Source: Labyrinthula sp. Ha
Lineage: Eukaryota > Sar > Bigyra > Labyrinthulida > Labyrinthulaceae
Direction: 5' to 3'
NCBI GenBank assembly: GCA_015227615.1
Contig: JAALGZ010000040.1
Location: forward strand, 62,001 to 126,000
DNA: 64,000 nt
This document shows, piece by piece, positions 1-10,762 of the stretch (its first letter is position 1; each line of letters begins with the position of its first letter). The notes under the pieces were generated by a model. It was not told where the DNA came from and searched no databases. It worked only from the letters and a program-made list of their open reading frames with translations. Both the position numbers and the translations under genes were made by a program.

Positions 1-812
1 GGCTACACTCCGTTTTATGGAGAAACCGAGCGGGAGATGTTTACTATGATTAAAGGTGGCCAGTTTGATTTTCCGGAAGAAGAGTGGAAAGACATTTCTG
101 AAGAAGCCAAAGACTTAATATTAAAGTTGCTTGAGCTGGACCCTGATAGGAGACTTACTGCTAAAGAAGCTCTACAACATCCTTGGATGAAGTTAACGGA
201 TACAAAGACAGTGCTGCATGCGGAATTTGTGAAAAGATTGACTTCTTTTGCAACACATAATAAAATAAAGAAAACTGCTTTAGGTGTGATAGCGCGGTTA
301 CTTACGAAAGATCAAATCAAAAGTTTAAGAAAGCAGTTTAAAGCTATAGATGCTGATGGAAATGGGACAATTAGTTTTGTGGAATTAAATGGTGCATTAA
401 AAACCTTGGGATTAAAGCCGGACTCGAAAGATGTGCAACGACTTATGAAATTAATAGATTTAGATGGGAATGGAAAAGTTGATTATGTGGAGTTTATTGC
501 AGCTACTATTGAAAGACATATTTATTTGAAAGAGGAGCTTCTGCACCGAGCTTATGAACACCTAGCTCAAGGAAATCATTCTCAAATTACAGCAGAAACT
601 TTGACGCAAATGTTTTTCTACTCTCTTTTTTATTTTTTAGAATTGGTGACACCGAATCAAATCTAGTAAAAAGTGTTATGTCGGAATATTCAACAAATGG
701 GGTTCTGACTTTTGAGCAATTTAAGAATCTTATGGCAACACCTGACTTAGTTGAAACCCCAAAGAACAAAACTTTTTCTTCATTGAGTGTTGAAAAGAAT
801 GAAACCGATTAA
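1..812 (+). CDS. Calcium-dependent protein kinase, 3' part (partial)
   Basis: The reading frame enters from the left edge, so most of the kinase domain lies outside. Residues from GYTPFYGE through DPDRRLTAKEALQHPWM are the C-terminal lobe of a CAMK-group Ser/Thr kinase. An autoinhibitory junction follows, then a calmodulin-like domain. EF-hand 1 (DADGNGTISFVE) and EF-hand 2 (DLDGNGKVDYVE) have intact calcium loops. The third and fourth loops (around HLAQGNHSQITAE and SEYSTNGVLTFEQ) lack the acidic ligands and look degenerate. The frame continues only if a 29-nt intron at 612-640 is removed: 1-611 joined to 641-812 ends in TAA after EKNETD. The family phosphorylates targets in response to calcium, mainly in plants, alveolates and some other protists. 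The RING gene converges on it from the other strand. Confidence 0.93.
612..640 (+). other. 29-nt spliceosomal intron (CDPK)
   Basis: This is a GT-AG intron, pyrimidine-rich and ending TTTTTTAG. Unspliced, the frame runs into MFFYSLFYFLELV, unlike the family, and stops at 664-666. Spliced, the frame continues for 57 codons and restores the EF-hand 4 region. Confidence 0.85.
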
Positions 813-978
813 AACGTAGTTGCTTAGAAATAAAAAGTCCCTGTGTCAAATATACTTTTTCAAGAGAAGGTTTTTTCTTCTAGGACATTTATCGAGACAT
901 AAGCTGAGGAAGAATAATGTCTCAAATCAATATACCTACCTTTTTGAAAAACCCTATGTCGCTTAAACAAAAAACCAG

Positions 979-1761
979 TCATCCATAGGAGACATACATC
1001 GACAACCTTTGCCGTGTAAGAAGAGTTTTATCAGATATCCAACTTTCATAATCGATTTTACCATCGTCAGAAATATATTTTTTAGGTGGTTTAAAACACA
1101 AATTCTTACACACTTGAGCTAATTCAGAAACACTAGCTTTAGCTATATATTCAGGAGTCAATTTCACAGCAGCACAGTATGAAACTCTTGCAACTCCTAA
1201 GTAATTCTTAATCCCTGCTAAAAACCGTCTCTGCTCTTGCTTAGACCATTCCCGATGAACAGTAACTAAATCAAATCCGTGCATTTGGGCGTTCCTTGCA
1301 AAAGTTTCAAGCATTACTTGTTGTTTTTCAGACTTCTTTTTCTGATTTGATAATTCATCACGTCTTCTGAAATAAGAGACTAATCCTTTTAGCTCATGTT
1401 CTTCCACTTTTTTATTAGATTCTTCGACAATTTTACCTTGTTGCAAAATATTTTTCTCATCAATGTCTTCAAATCGACACTTGTTTCCAGAAACAGAAAA
1501 AGAATACCAAACAAGAACAGAACGTACGAGATGAGAAACAGCGAGTGAATCATAAGGTGGTGTTTTTACATCGTTTCTACACAGGGGACAAGAGAGAGAT
1601 TTCGCTAACCAACGAGTTAAGCAGAGCTCGCAGAATGTGTGACCGCAGGAAAGCGTCTGAGGTGAAACGAACAGATCTACACATATAGAACACGATAATT
1701 CTCGAGACACAGACGCCTCAAACTCATGATTTTTAGGATATTTATCTTTGGAAATTGACAT
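979..1761 (-). CDS. RING-finger protein, putative E3 ubiquitin ligase
   Basis: This is a 260-residue single-exon protein starting at an ATG. A C3HC4 RING finger occupies residues 24-61: C24, C27, C39, H41, C44, C47, C58 and C61, with the typical SCGHTFCELCL core and CPLCR ending. By family knowledge such RINGs bind an E2 enzyme and promote ubiquitin transfer. The middle (about 105-165) is charged and probably helical. The C-terminal third (MHGFDLVTVHREWSKQ onward) resembles no domain I can name. Its substrate is unknown. It converges with the CDPK gene, leaving about 166 bp between stop codons. Confidence 0.85.
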   Translation of the reverse strand: MSISKDKYPKNHEFEASVSRELSCSICVDLFVSPQTLSCGHTFCELCLTRWLAKSLSCPLCRNDVKTPPYDSLAVSHLVRSVLVWYSFSVSGNKCRFEDIDEKNILQQGKIVEESNKKVEEHELKGLVSYFRRRDELSNQKKKSEKQQVMLETFARNAQMHGFDLVTVHREWSKQEQRRFLAGIKNYLGVARVSYCAAVKLTPEYIAKASVSELAQVCKNLCFKPPKKYISDDGKIDYESWISDKTLLTRQRLSMYVSYG

Positions 1762-1998
1762 TTAGACGGCGAAATGAATGTTTTTTCAGGTATTCTAGAA
1801 TCTCAAGGAAGCTTCCTCCAGTTTCTTCGTAAGTTTCTGCTTATTTTGTTCTTTGGTAATGCCGTATGTAGTTTATCTATGTTAGTACATAATTATATAA
1901 CAAGACTGCCACGTCAGTAAAGAATGTGGAAATTATATGGTATTGTTATACTATTAAATAACGAATCTTCTTTAGATAAAAATATACTAGCTACTAGT

Positions 1999-2020
1999 TA
2001 TATATATATATATATATATA
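1999..2020. repeat. (TA)n microsatellite
   Basis: An uninterrupted run of about eleven TA units. Confidence 0.95.
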
Positions 2021-2076
2021 GTATAGTTTATATATATAAAGATGTTTTTATGTTAACTGCTAACTGCCCAAATGTA

Positions 2077-2101
2077 ATATATATATATATATATATATAT
2101 A
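2077..2101. repeat. (AT)n microsatellite
   Basis: A run of about twelve AT units, 57 bp after the first one. Confidence 0.95.
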
Positions 2102-5100
2102 CGAAATTAAATACATTCCCAAAGAACTAAGTTCTGTCTCCTTAAATGAATAGTAGACTTCCTAATAGTTAAAAAAGAATATATTTATCAATTGTGTTGT
2201 AGGGATTACAATTAGAATATTAAAATTAGCCAAAATTGTCAAGAAGATATATAGTACAAAGTTACTTATGAACCATTTGGTAAAGAAGAAACTAATATAG
2301 TTTGTTCAACACAAGAAAAGTCCCACGAGTTTCATTTGCACACCGTTACCTTTAGAAATACCTTCGAAATCGTACAAAGGAACCCTAGACTCTAGGTTAG
2401 TGATTAATACTCTCACAAGTTAAATCTCTTCATACAACTGATCTTGCTAGAGGTATGGTTGCTCAAGGAGGGAAAGTTGAAAAGTTAAACTGGGACATAA
2501 TTTTTTCTTAAGAAAAATCAAGAATTGTGCATCCTTGCAATGAAGAAATATCACGGTTTGGTACTAGGAGAAAACATGCAACTCAAGTATGTTTATTTCA
2601 TAGAGCTTAAGTTAGCACGTTAAATAGGAAATTTTTTAAGAAGTGTTTAGAGTTAGACCATCACAAAGAAAATTCTGTTGCTGAGCTATCAAAATAACAG
2701 CTTATATTCCTTCAATAAAGTTAGATTTGTTGGTTGACTGTACTTTAAGGGCCACTCCATTTATAGCTTATTGAGCAAGGCATATCTCATTACTGTGTTA
2801 GCAGTTTCAAATTTTCAGTTCCCAGATGTAAAAATGTTCCAAGACTTGTCGATGCTCTGCAAAAAATGCTTTGAGCAGTAGAAAAGATAGGGTAATACCT
2901 TTCAAAGTTTAGACTTCATCGTATGAAGCAATTCCGTTATCTCATACATGTGTGTAGGCGATTTATCTTGATTCTGATAGCTTTTTCCTTTGAATTTCTG
3001 GAACTCTTATCTTCTTATTAGTACGTGTACATCTTGGCAATTAGTTCATTTTCTGACATGCCAAAACCAAGCAGCAGCACATTTTTAACAGCACTTTAGT
3101 AAAATATTTCCAAAAAATAGCGGAAATAAAGATTCAAGCATAGAAACTTGATATCATTGGAAGTAAGTGTCTAGGAAAATCTTTTTCTTCACATATGAAA
3201 TATCAAGCAGTAACATTTTTTTATTATATAGCTTAAAAAAACATGGAGTAAAATCTTAGTGAGATTAGCCCATAATATTTCATTCTTATCTTTAACAATG
3301 GAATTTGAAAAAAAAACATGTCGGGTAATTCTTAAAGTCATTTTTTAAATGAGATGTCAATGAAGTAAATAACATGGAAAATCCTAGCTTCTTGACGCGA
3401 GTCAAAGCGATATGGACTAAATAATGCAACGTGTGGCAACATTTTGATGGCAATAAATTCAAAACGAACACTGCTACATTGGCAAAAGGTTAATTACATA
3501 GTTTCAAATTAAGTCAGTTCTAATTGGTAGTTTGGTCTGAGAAAGGTAGCGTACAAGGGAAGTATTGAGCATGACATCCCAAATTCACTTCGGTGTTATA
3601 GGTTCTAGGCCCAAGACATTTTTACAAAGGTTTTAATGTATACTTCATAGCTTGTACCCAGTTCGATGAGTTCATAAATAGTATAATGAAACCTTTTGGC
3701 TTTTGCAGGGTATGAAACCTCTAAAGCGAGTGGCATAAAATATGGTAAATCGTACCCGCATGCTTGAGCAGGGTTTTGCAATGTGTTAATATTGGCAAAG
3801 TTAAATCAAGTTAATTTCTATACCTATTAAAATTTCATATACTTTTTTGACGGGTGCAAAATATATAGACCACAAGAAATGATAGAGACCTTAATTTAAC
3901 AGGAAGGGAAATATATAGAGAAAACTTTGTGACCAACTTTCTAATGATAGATGGAATACTTAGTTATAAGGATGTTGCATCCTCACCAAAGCTTGTGTAA
4001 CATGCTCTATGAATTCTTGGAAGAAGACCCAACAAATCTATAAAGAAGACAACAGAGTTAATTGTACATATGTACCAAGATTTCATACTAGCCTACGAGG
4101 CAAATAATATCACCTCGGGGCTGAAGGGAGCTGCCGCAGTAGGGTTGTTCTGTTGGCTGATAACAGTGCAAACCAGTTCAAACGTGAAAGATAATCTGGG
4201 ATCGAATAAGTATATATTACGAGCACAAAGATTGTTATATCTGGAATAACCTTTATTAATTCCAACAAGCCCTGGCTAAATTTAATAAGTTTCATCAAGT
4301 ACATGTATGATTAAATGAAACCGTGAGAAATTTTATTGTGTTTCAAAATAGCAAGTATGCTGAGTTTTATATTAGGAATCACAAAAAAATATGTATGCTT
4401 CTATAATGTGGAAAGTAATCACCCAAAAAGCACAATATACTAACTGTTCGTGCGGGTTCTTTAGGTCCTTCCAGAAGAGTTCTGAGAAAACTGTTGCATT
4501 GAAACAGAGATGAAATACTTAGTAAAATAAAATAGTTTCAGGAGTGGAGCAGTAAAAGCAAACTACACGACTAAACATATTAGTGTAAAAGCTATTCTCT
4601 GAAAGAATCAGCAAAGATCCAGGTCTATCTATCCCTATAGAGGATATAAATATTTTATAACGTTCCTGAAGGTGTAAATGTTCTAAGAAATTTCTTTAAG
4701 AACATAAAACACAAACACCACAGTATTCGAATGTTTATTGTTTTTCTTGAAGATTACAGTTGGAAATTTGTTGAGACATTCTTCAGCTCCATGGGAGAAC
4801 AAAGTAATAAAATGAAGACCACGACAAGCGGAATTAAAAAAGTTTAACTTGGGCAGGCATTTTATTGAAACTGAAAAAATCATTAGGTTAAAGAAGATTT
4901 CACCAGGAAATGGATATGCCATAACCTCTTATGCCAACGGGGCCAACCGTGTATTTTACCCTTCCAATGGATCTAGTCAGTTACAGTTTCCTGGGTATGA
5001 AGTCGGTGCTTAACGTTTTTCGTATGTTGATAACCTCGGTAATAGCTGCAACACACGCGATGCCGACAATAGACTAATTAAGATGATTAATTAACGTGAC

Positions 5101-7362
5101 CTTACAAGTAAAGTAAAACCCTTCGTAGATTTATAAAGCCATATCTAGAAACACAAATAAATCAGAAAAGTGATTGTATGAAACATGTAACCAAATCCTA
5201 TGTAATTTCATTTTTCTGAGGACTGTTACTATGGACTCAGAGTGAGTGCTCATTTTGGATTTATACTGGATATTGAAAATTTTTCTAGTGACTGAGTGCA
5301 TCTAAATGTGACTAAATACACCATTCTGTGAATAAGCATTGAAGAATGTGGGACCCATTGAGGAAATTAATAAGGCACTCTTTGTGAAGTTGACTGATAC
5401 TTTCTGAAGACCAGGCGAAGGTTTTCTCCGATATTTTTGAGCAGTTTTAATCATTCCCAAGACTTAAATTATATCCTTGAGTAAGTTTGATATAGCGAAT
5501 CGTCAACTTCATACTGAAGAACTTTTATGGCTCTTTACTAATTTATTCCTCAATCTGCAAAGATATATTTGCCTAATATTACCCCATGAAAACCAATACT
5601 CAGCTAGGGTGCGCAAAACTCTCGAGCAAGTAATCTCAGCTTACCCAGTATACGGAACATAGTAAATAAGAATTGCGCTCAAAAATGCTTTGTTTAAAAC
5701 CTGAATTGCATCCCTTACTGGAAATCACCCTTTTGCTATGCAGAATATTTTCTCCATGCAACCCATGGAAATAATAGTATTTGTAATTATTCATCTGCCT
5801 TTTAAACACATATCACGTTGTAAACTTAACACTCATTTTCATCCCCAGAGTAAAGATGATAAGAATTGTTGGGTAGGATTTTAAGTTGTAGATGTATATT
5901 TTGCGCTTTTCCAAGAAAATAATATGAATAAACTTGAATTCTTAATACCTGTTCTTTAACAATTGGTAATATCCTAGTAAATTTATGAGATATAAAATGA
6001 AATTTAGGTTCACGGTTTGAATAATATTCATTTTTCTTAAAGCCTACAGTTAATCACTTAGATTTGGTTGACTGCAACAAAGTATGTTCAACTAACTAGA
6101 TTTTTTAAATGTATTGTACTACTGTTTCTCATAGCTTGATCTAGTTTTGTTGGTTAAATAAGCTATTGTTTCGGAAATATATGTTACCTGGAAGGTAAAA
6201 TGCTTACATGAGCATTAGAGTATTTATTTCGTCTCCAAATATAGCTCACGTGTATGTACTAATGCTAATATCGTTACTTGTTATATGATATTGGATTCTT
6301 TTCTGTTCAGTTTACACTTTCTTACCTACCAATACCCATTTTAGCAAGTACTCTTCTCATATTGTAATTGCCCAATATATTCTATGGTGGTTAATAACTA
6401 ACGAAGTGAAGATACGTCACATGTTAAAAACTAGATTCAAGAATCTCGAGATTTTTCCAGATCCAGGTGCCTATCTCTATCTGAGTGTTGAAACTTAGAG
6501 CTGTGATCTGAACTTTTTGAATCGAGATTGCAAAATATAACATCTTTTGCCCATTCCTAGTAATACATATTAACGGAATAAAGGTTTAATTAATAATAAA
6601 TTAACTAAATAATATTAATATAGATTTCCAACTTAGTTTCTTGGGTATTGCTTAAGCAAAACAAACCATCAACTTAAGATCTTAGGAACAGCCTTTTAAA
6701 CCCTATCTGGGCTACTTTGGTTTTTCGCTGTAGATTACTAGTCACTACATTAAATACCAACAAAGCTACATACAATCTAAACCCAAATACCAAAGACTAT
6801 CTCCTCCGTCAAAACTAAGCAAGACATCTATTCTGCAATACCTTCCTTCTTTAAGCTAGACTTCTTCTTCAAAGTAAACATGTATCAGTCAACAAACTTC
6901 ATACCATTGTTTCTTGTAAGACAGAAACTATCTCCATTCCATCAAAGCATAACCACGAATCCTACTTAAAAATCCAAAATACCTCAAACACAAAAACAGT
7001 ACTCAAATATCTACACAACATAAGATTCTCATAGAGTTGACCCTAAATTTCAACTGGCCGCTAATTCCACTAGACCTTTAGCAATGTAAAACTTGTGCCA
7101 CCCTCAAACACGAGTTATCGTTATCCAGTGTCACGTAGTAGACAGGAAAATATATTATCAGGTGAAGAAATAATGTTTACCAGAAAAGGGTCCTTCTCTT
7201 CTATCCCTGCCCTTAAAAACCTTGTGTTTCTCTGCTCAGTTTCTATTCTAACACAGGGACGACACTGTCCAACGTACTTTTCTTTTGCTCAGAAGAGGCT
7301 TATTTATCAGAGCGGAAAGATAGCTATTGTAGGATTAAAAATTAAATACGCTTAATTGAAAA

Positions 7363-9443
7363 TTAGTAACCTAGTTCTATCTTTTCAAAATCCACTCCGT
7401 TTTCTTGCAGCCATTCTTCGTTGTAGATCTTGCTTTGGTATTTAATACCACTATCTGGTAGAACTGTCACTATTACCTCTCCTGATTCATTCACATTGTT
7501 TGCCCACTTCAGTGCTGCAAACATATTCATTCCACCACTTCCACCAGCCAACAAACCCTCTTGCCTGGCTAGCAAATCACATGTTTGAAATGCCTCTTGA
7601 TCCTTGACGAGGATAAAATCGTCCACCTGTTCAATATCCATACATCCGGGCAAGCTACCCTTACCCACACCTTCAACTAAAAACTTTCCTGCTTTAATAG
7701 TGTTTCTTTTTTGAATGTACTGATGTAATACACTTCCAACTGGATCCGCAAAGACAGCCTTTATATTAGAATTTTTCTTCTTCAATCCTCTGGATGTACC
7801 TGATATTGTCCCCCCAGTTGAGCCTCCTGCTACGAACGTTGTTACTCTCCCATTAGTTTGTTCCCAAATCTCCTTGGCAAGTGTAAGTTCATGGGCTTCA
7901 GGATTGTCTAAATTATCATATTGATCTACATCAAAATATTTAGTTGGATCCGTAAGGGCCAAATCACGTGCCAAATTCATATAATGGTCTGGTTGTCCCT
8001 CTTTAGCGTGAGGTGGAGATACTATAAGCTTTGCTCCATACGCTTTAATACTGTCCATTTTCTCCTTCGAGCATTTTGGCGACGTCGTAATAATGCACGG
8101 GTATCCCTCAGCAGCACAAAACATTGCTGTAGCAGCACCAGTGTTTCCACTACTTGCAGCTACTACTGTCATTCCAGGGGTTAGTCTACCTTCTCTAACC
8201 GCTTTACCTAAGATATTGGATATAATTCTATCTTTAATACTAAACCCTGGGTTAAAGAACTCAACTTTAGCATATAATTCTACAAATTTTCCATGTTTAT
8301 TGTCAACCAAATGACTTAAATTTACCAATGGAGTGTTTCCTATCAAGTCCTTCAACTGGAAGGCTTCTCCAATTCTTTTCAAAGATCTTGGGACAATAGG
8401 TTTCTTATAATCTTTCTTGCTTGTAGAAGGCTTAGAAAATATTGTTTTCAAAAATTTCAGTCCAACATCACTCAAAACCGTGCAAATAACACCAGAATTA
8501 ATCGTTCTTGCCTTTTCTACAGCGCGATAAACATTATATCCACTTTTTGTTCCTACCAAAAGTCCAAAGTTCTTAGCGAGAAGGCGACTCATTTCTACAG
8601 CTTCCTTCATGTTTAACTTTTTATCCTCAGTTGGAACAAACTCGCAGGATACATTATGCTTTTTCAATAACTTAGAGACTGCATCTCCAGCTTCAAAGCA
8701 TATGAAATGAGTCATACTTGGAACCTGAGCGAGAACTTCAGGAACCAATTCTTCCGCGTATGATTCTTGCAAGCTTTTGGTATTCTTAATTCCATACTTA
8801 TCACAAAAATAGTAACTCTTTGCATCAGCTTTAACCATATCGTGTGCTACTAATTTCAACTGCTCACTGCTAGATTTTCCTGACCCTTCTCGGGTTTCAA
8901 TTTCACAAAACTTAATTTCTGCACCATACGCTTTGATTGTTTGAAGTTTATTTGGTGCACTTTCCTCTAAATGGCTTGGTGCCAAGATGATACATGGGAA
9001 ACTTTGCATAGCACATACCATAGCCGCTGCTTGACCTGTATCATCTTTTTCACTATAAAGAATAGAAATGACAGTCATTTTCGACTGAAGCAAACCCTCT
9101 TTTTGAGCATTTCTCAGTGTATTCCACAGAAGCCTATCTTTGGAACTAAATCCGGGGTTCATAAAATCACACTTTGCAACGATCCTTACAGGTTTAGATC
9201 CAAGAGCTTCGGAGTTTTCAGAGTCAAAATTTGTTTCTTGTGCCTCTTCAGCTGAAGCATAATTATCAACAACGTGGAGAATGTTCGTAATATCAATTAC
9301 CGGAGTGTTTCCAATCAAATTATGAAAACGTGGAACCCAGATTCCTACTAAATAACACCGCTTACTACATGTTTACCTGGGCTTAGATTCTTTACTTTTA
9401 CATCCTGAAATGTCCTTGCTATCTGCTGCGGGCCTAAATTTTC
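7363..9443 (-). CDS. Tandem cystathionine beta-synthase/cysteine synthase-like PLP enzyme with degenerate N-terminal half
   Basis: Two fold-type II PLP modules lie in one frame. Numbering starts at the TTG codon at 9318. The C-terminal module (about 310-651) looks active: PLP lysine K362 in FFNPGFSIKDR, substrate loop SSGNTG (389-394), phosphate loop GGSTGGT (498-504) and PDSG with S623. The N-terminal module (1-300) keeps K60 in MNPGFSSKDR, but SSGNTG is replaced by SEKDDTG, the glycine phosphate loop is missing and the PDSG serine is valine. It is probably structural or regulatory. No C-terminal Bateman domain is present. The frame is open above 9318 (WVPRFHNLIGNTP) and has no ATG, so a 29-nt intron at 9348-9376 and at least one further 5' exon are needed. 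The reaction is serine or O-acetylserine plus a thiol or sulfide. CBS and OAS sulfhydrylase cannot be separated by reading. Confidence 0.88.
9348..9376 (-). other. 29-nt intron (CBS-like gene)
   Basis: On the minus strand it starts GTAAAC and ends TTATTTAG. Removing it joins codons for DVKVKNLSP to VGIWVPRFHN in the frame of the PLP enzyme. Unspliced, that upstream frame stops within the intron. Confidence 0.65.
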
Positions 9444-9576
9444 CTAAAAACATAAATAATAGACAATGTCTTTTCGCCCGCAGTTTCTATCCTCAAGCAC
9501 CACAAGCTCCATAAGGGTACCAAAGACAATAAGCAAACCAAACATACTTGCAAACACAAGAAATATATACTTTCAC

Positions 9577-9783
9577 TTCTTCCTGTAGCAAATGAGCCTG
9601 AAGAACCTTCTGATGCCTAGATACTTTGCAAAATTCGTCCATAGTTTTCCTCAACCTTTTGTTTGCCTTTTCTACGTTCGATGGGATGTTTAACGGTTGA
9701 ATCGTGTATATATCGGAGTTATCGAGAGGAGTCGAGTAATTTGCACAGAATGAATGATGACGAATACAGCAGGGATTTAACAC
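9577..9783 (-). CDS. Candidate 5' exon of the CBS-like gene, or a separate small gene
   Basis: An open frame contains PSNVEKANKRLRKTMDEF and QKVLQAHLLQEE, which reads as plausible protein with a helical, basic character. The only in-frame ATG is at 9642. The upstream part starts on GTG after an in-frame stop, so the true 5' end is unclear. Past 9577 (a GTG that could be a donor) the frame becomes Trp/Tyr/Cys-rich and looks intronic. The frame reopening at 9443 (ENLGPQQIARTFQD) is in phase with a donor at 9576, so both could belong to one transcript. That intron would be about 130 nt, longer than the proven ones. Confidence 0.35.
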
Positions 9784-10605
9784 GGGTATCTGGTTTCTTT
9801 TTTTTCACTGTCTTGTCTCATTAATTTATATATATGATATCTTATTCAAAACGAGTGGTAGATGAGAAATTGAGACGGGCTTGAATTGAGAGGTTTCAGA
9901 ATTTTGGGCATATGGCCAACTAAGGCATTAAGTTATCAGACCGCAAAAAAGGTTGGAAGCTTGAAGGTTTGTAGAATATAGTTGAGCAAATACTTGTACT
10001 GGATACTTTCTGTGTTAAAAAAAAAACATTAATATAAACAAGACAATATTATACTTATAAAACCTAGAGTGTCCCAGGGGGTTTACCTTGCAGATCCCGC
10101 TCCTGGTAATGAATTCAGTTTTTTGTTTACTTGAACTTTAAAAGTTGTTGGAGCCGTGTTAAGGGACTTAAATCTTGAGATTTATGAGAAGAATAAATTT
10201 GTAACAACACTAGGAAACCTTACTAGGTATAACAGCTTACATTCTCCACACATGTTACACCCAGAGCTTGTTAATGCTGTCGTCTTCTCCTCTGGAAGAG
10301 CATCTATGGCCTTGGGTAGATGAATAAGTACAGATTGTCGTATCACCAAGACTAAATTTAAAATTGGCTGACACTATGAACCTAAATTGTAGTCTTGACA
10401 TGGAAGTTGTGCTTGAGAAGAAAGGGATTTACTGAAAATTTGGATTTTCTTATCCTTGCCAAAAGAATATTTTTGGTGATTATATTTTTTCTAAGAAAGC
10501 ATAGAGGTATTAAGCTAAAAAGTTCGTCCAAAGCACTCTGACTTAAATCTTAACTTAAGGCCAAATTGACTTTATAGGCAAAGATAATCAGTTGCGGTTG
10601 CTCTT

Positions 10606-10751
10606 TTTTTTTGGGGGGGGGCTACTCGGAGGTTGGAAACCCTTCGGTCTTGCAAGGAGGACATAACTGACCCAGCGCCCTTTCTTGCATCGTGTAGGAC
10701 TTGAACCCACTAAACCAACCCCCCCGGCAGGTTTTCTTGCCATGACACTGA
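10606..10751 (-). mobile_element. tRNA-derived SINE-like insertion
   Basis: The element is about 146 bp, flanked by an 11-bp direct repeat CGGTTGCTCTT (10595-10605 and 10752-10762), as expected for a target-site duplication. On the minus strand it carries a B box, GGTTCAAGTCC, inside an intact T-arm (GTGGG, loop TTCAAGT, CCTAC). An A-box-like TGGTTTAGTGG overlaps it, so the anticodon region seems lost. A body of about 75 bp follows, then a poly-C/poly-A tail abutting the duplication. These are hallmarks of RNA polymerase III SINEs mobilised by LINE machinery. I saw no second copy in the window. Confidence 0.6.
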
Positions 10752-10762
10752 CGGTTGCTCTT

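Larger units (their letters stand above)
1762..7362. other. Gene-poor AT-rich region
   Basis: I see no supported gene in these 5.6 kb. Open frames are under 90 codons and resemble nothing known. The only clear features are two TA microsatellites near 2.0-2.1 kb. Some short stretches look like decayed coding or repeat sequence, but none can be assigned. Confidence 0.6.
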
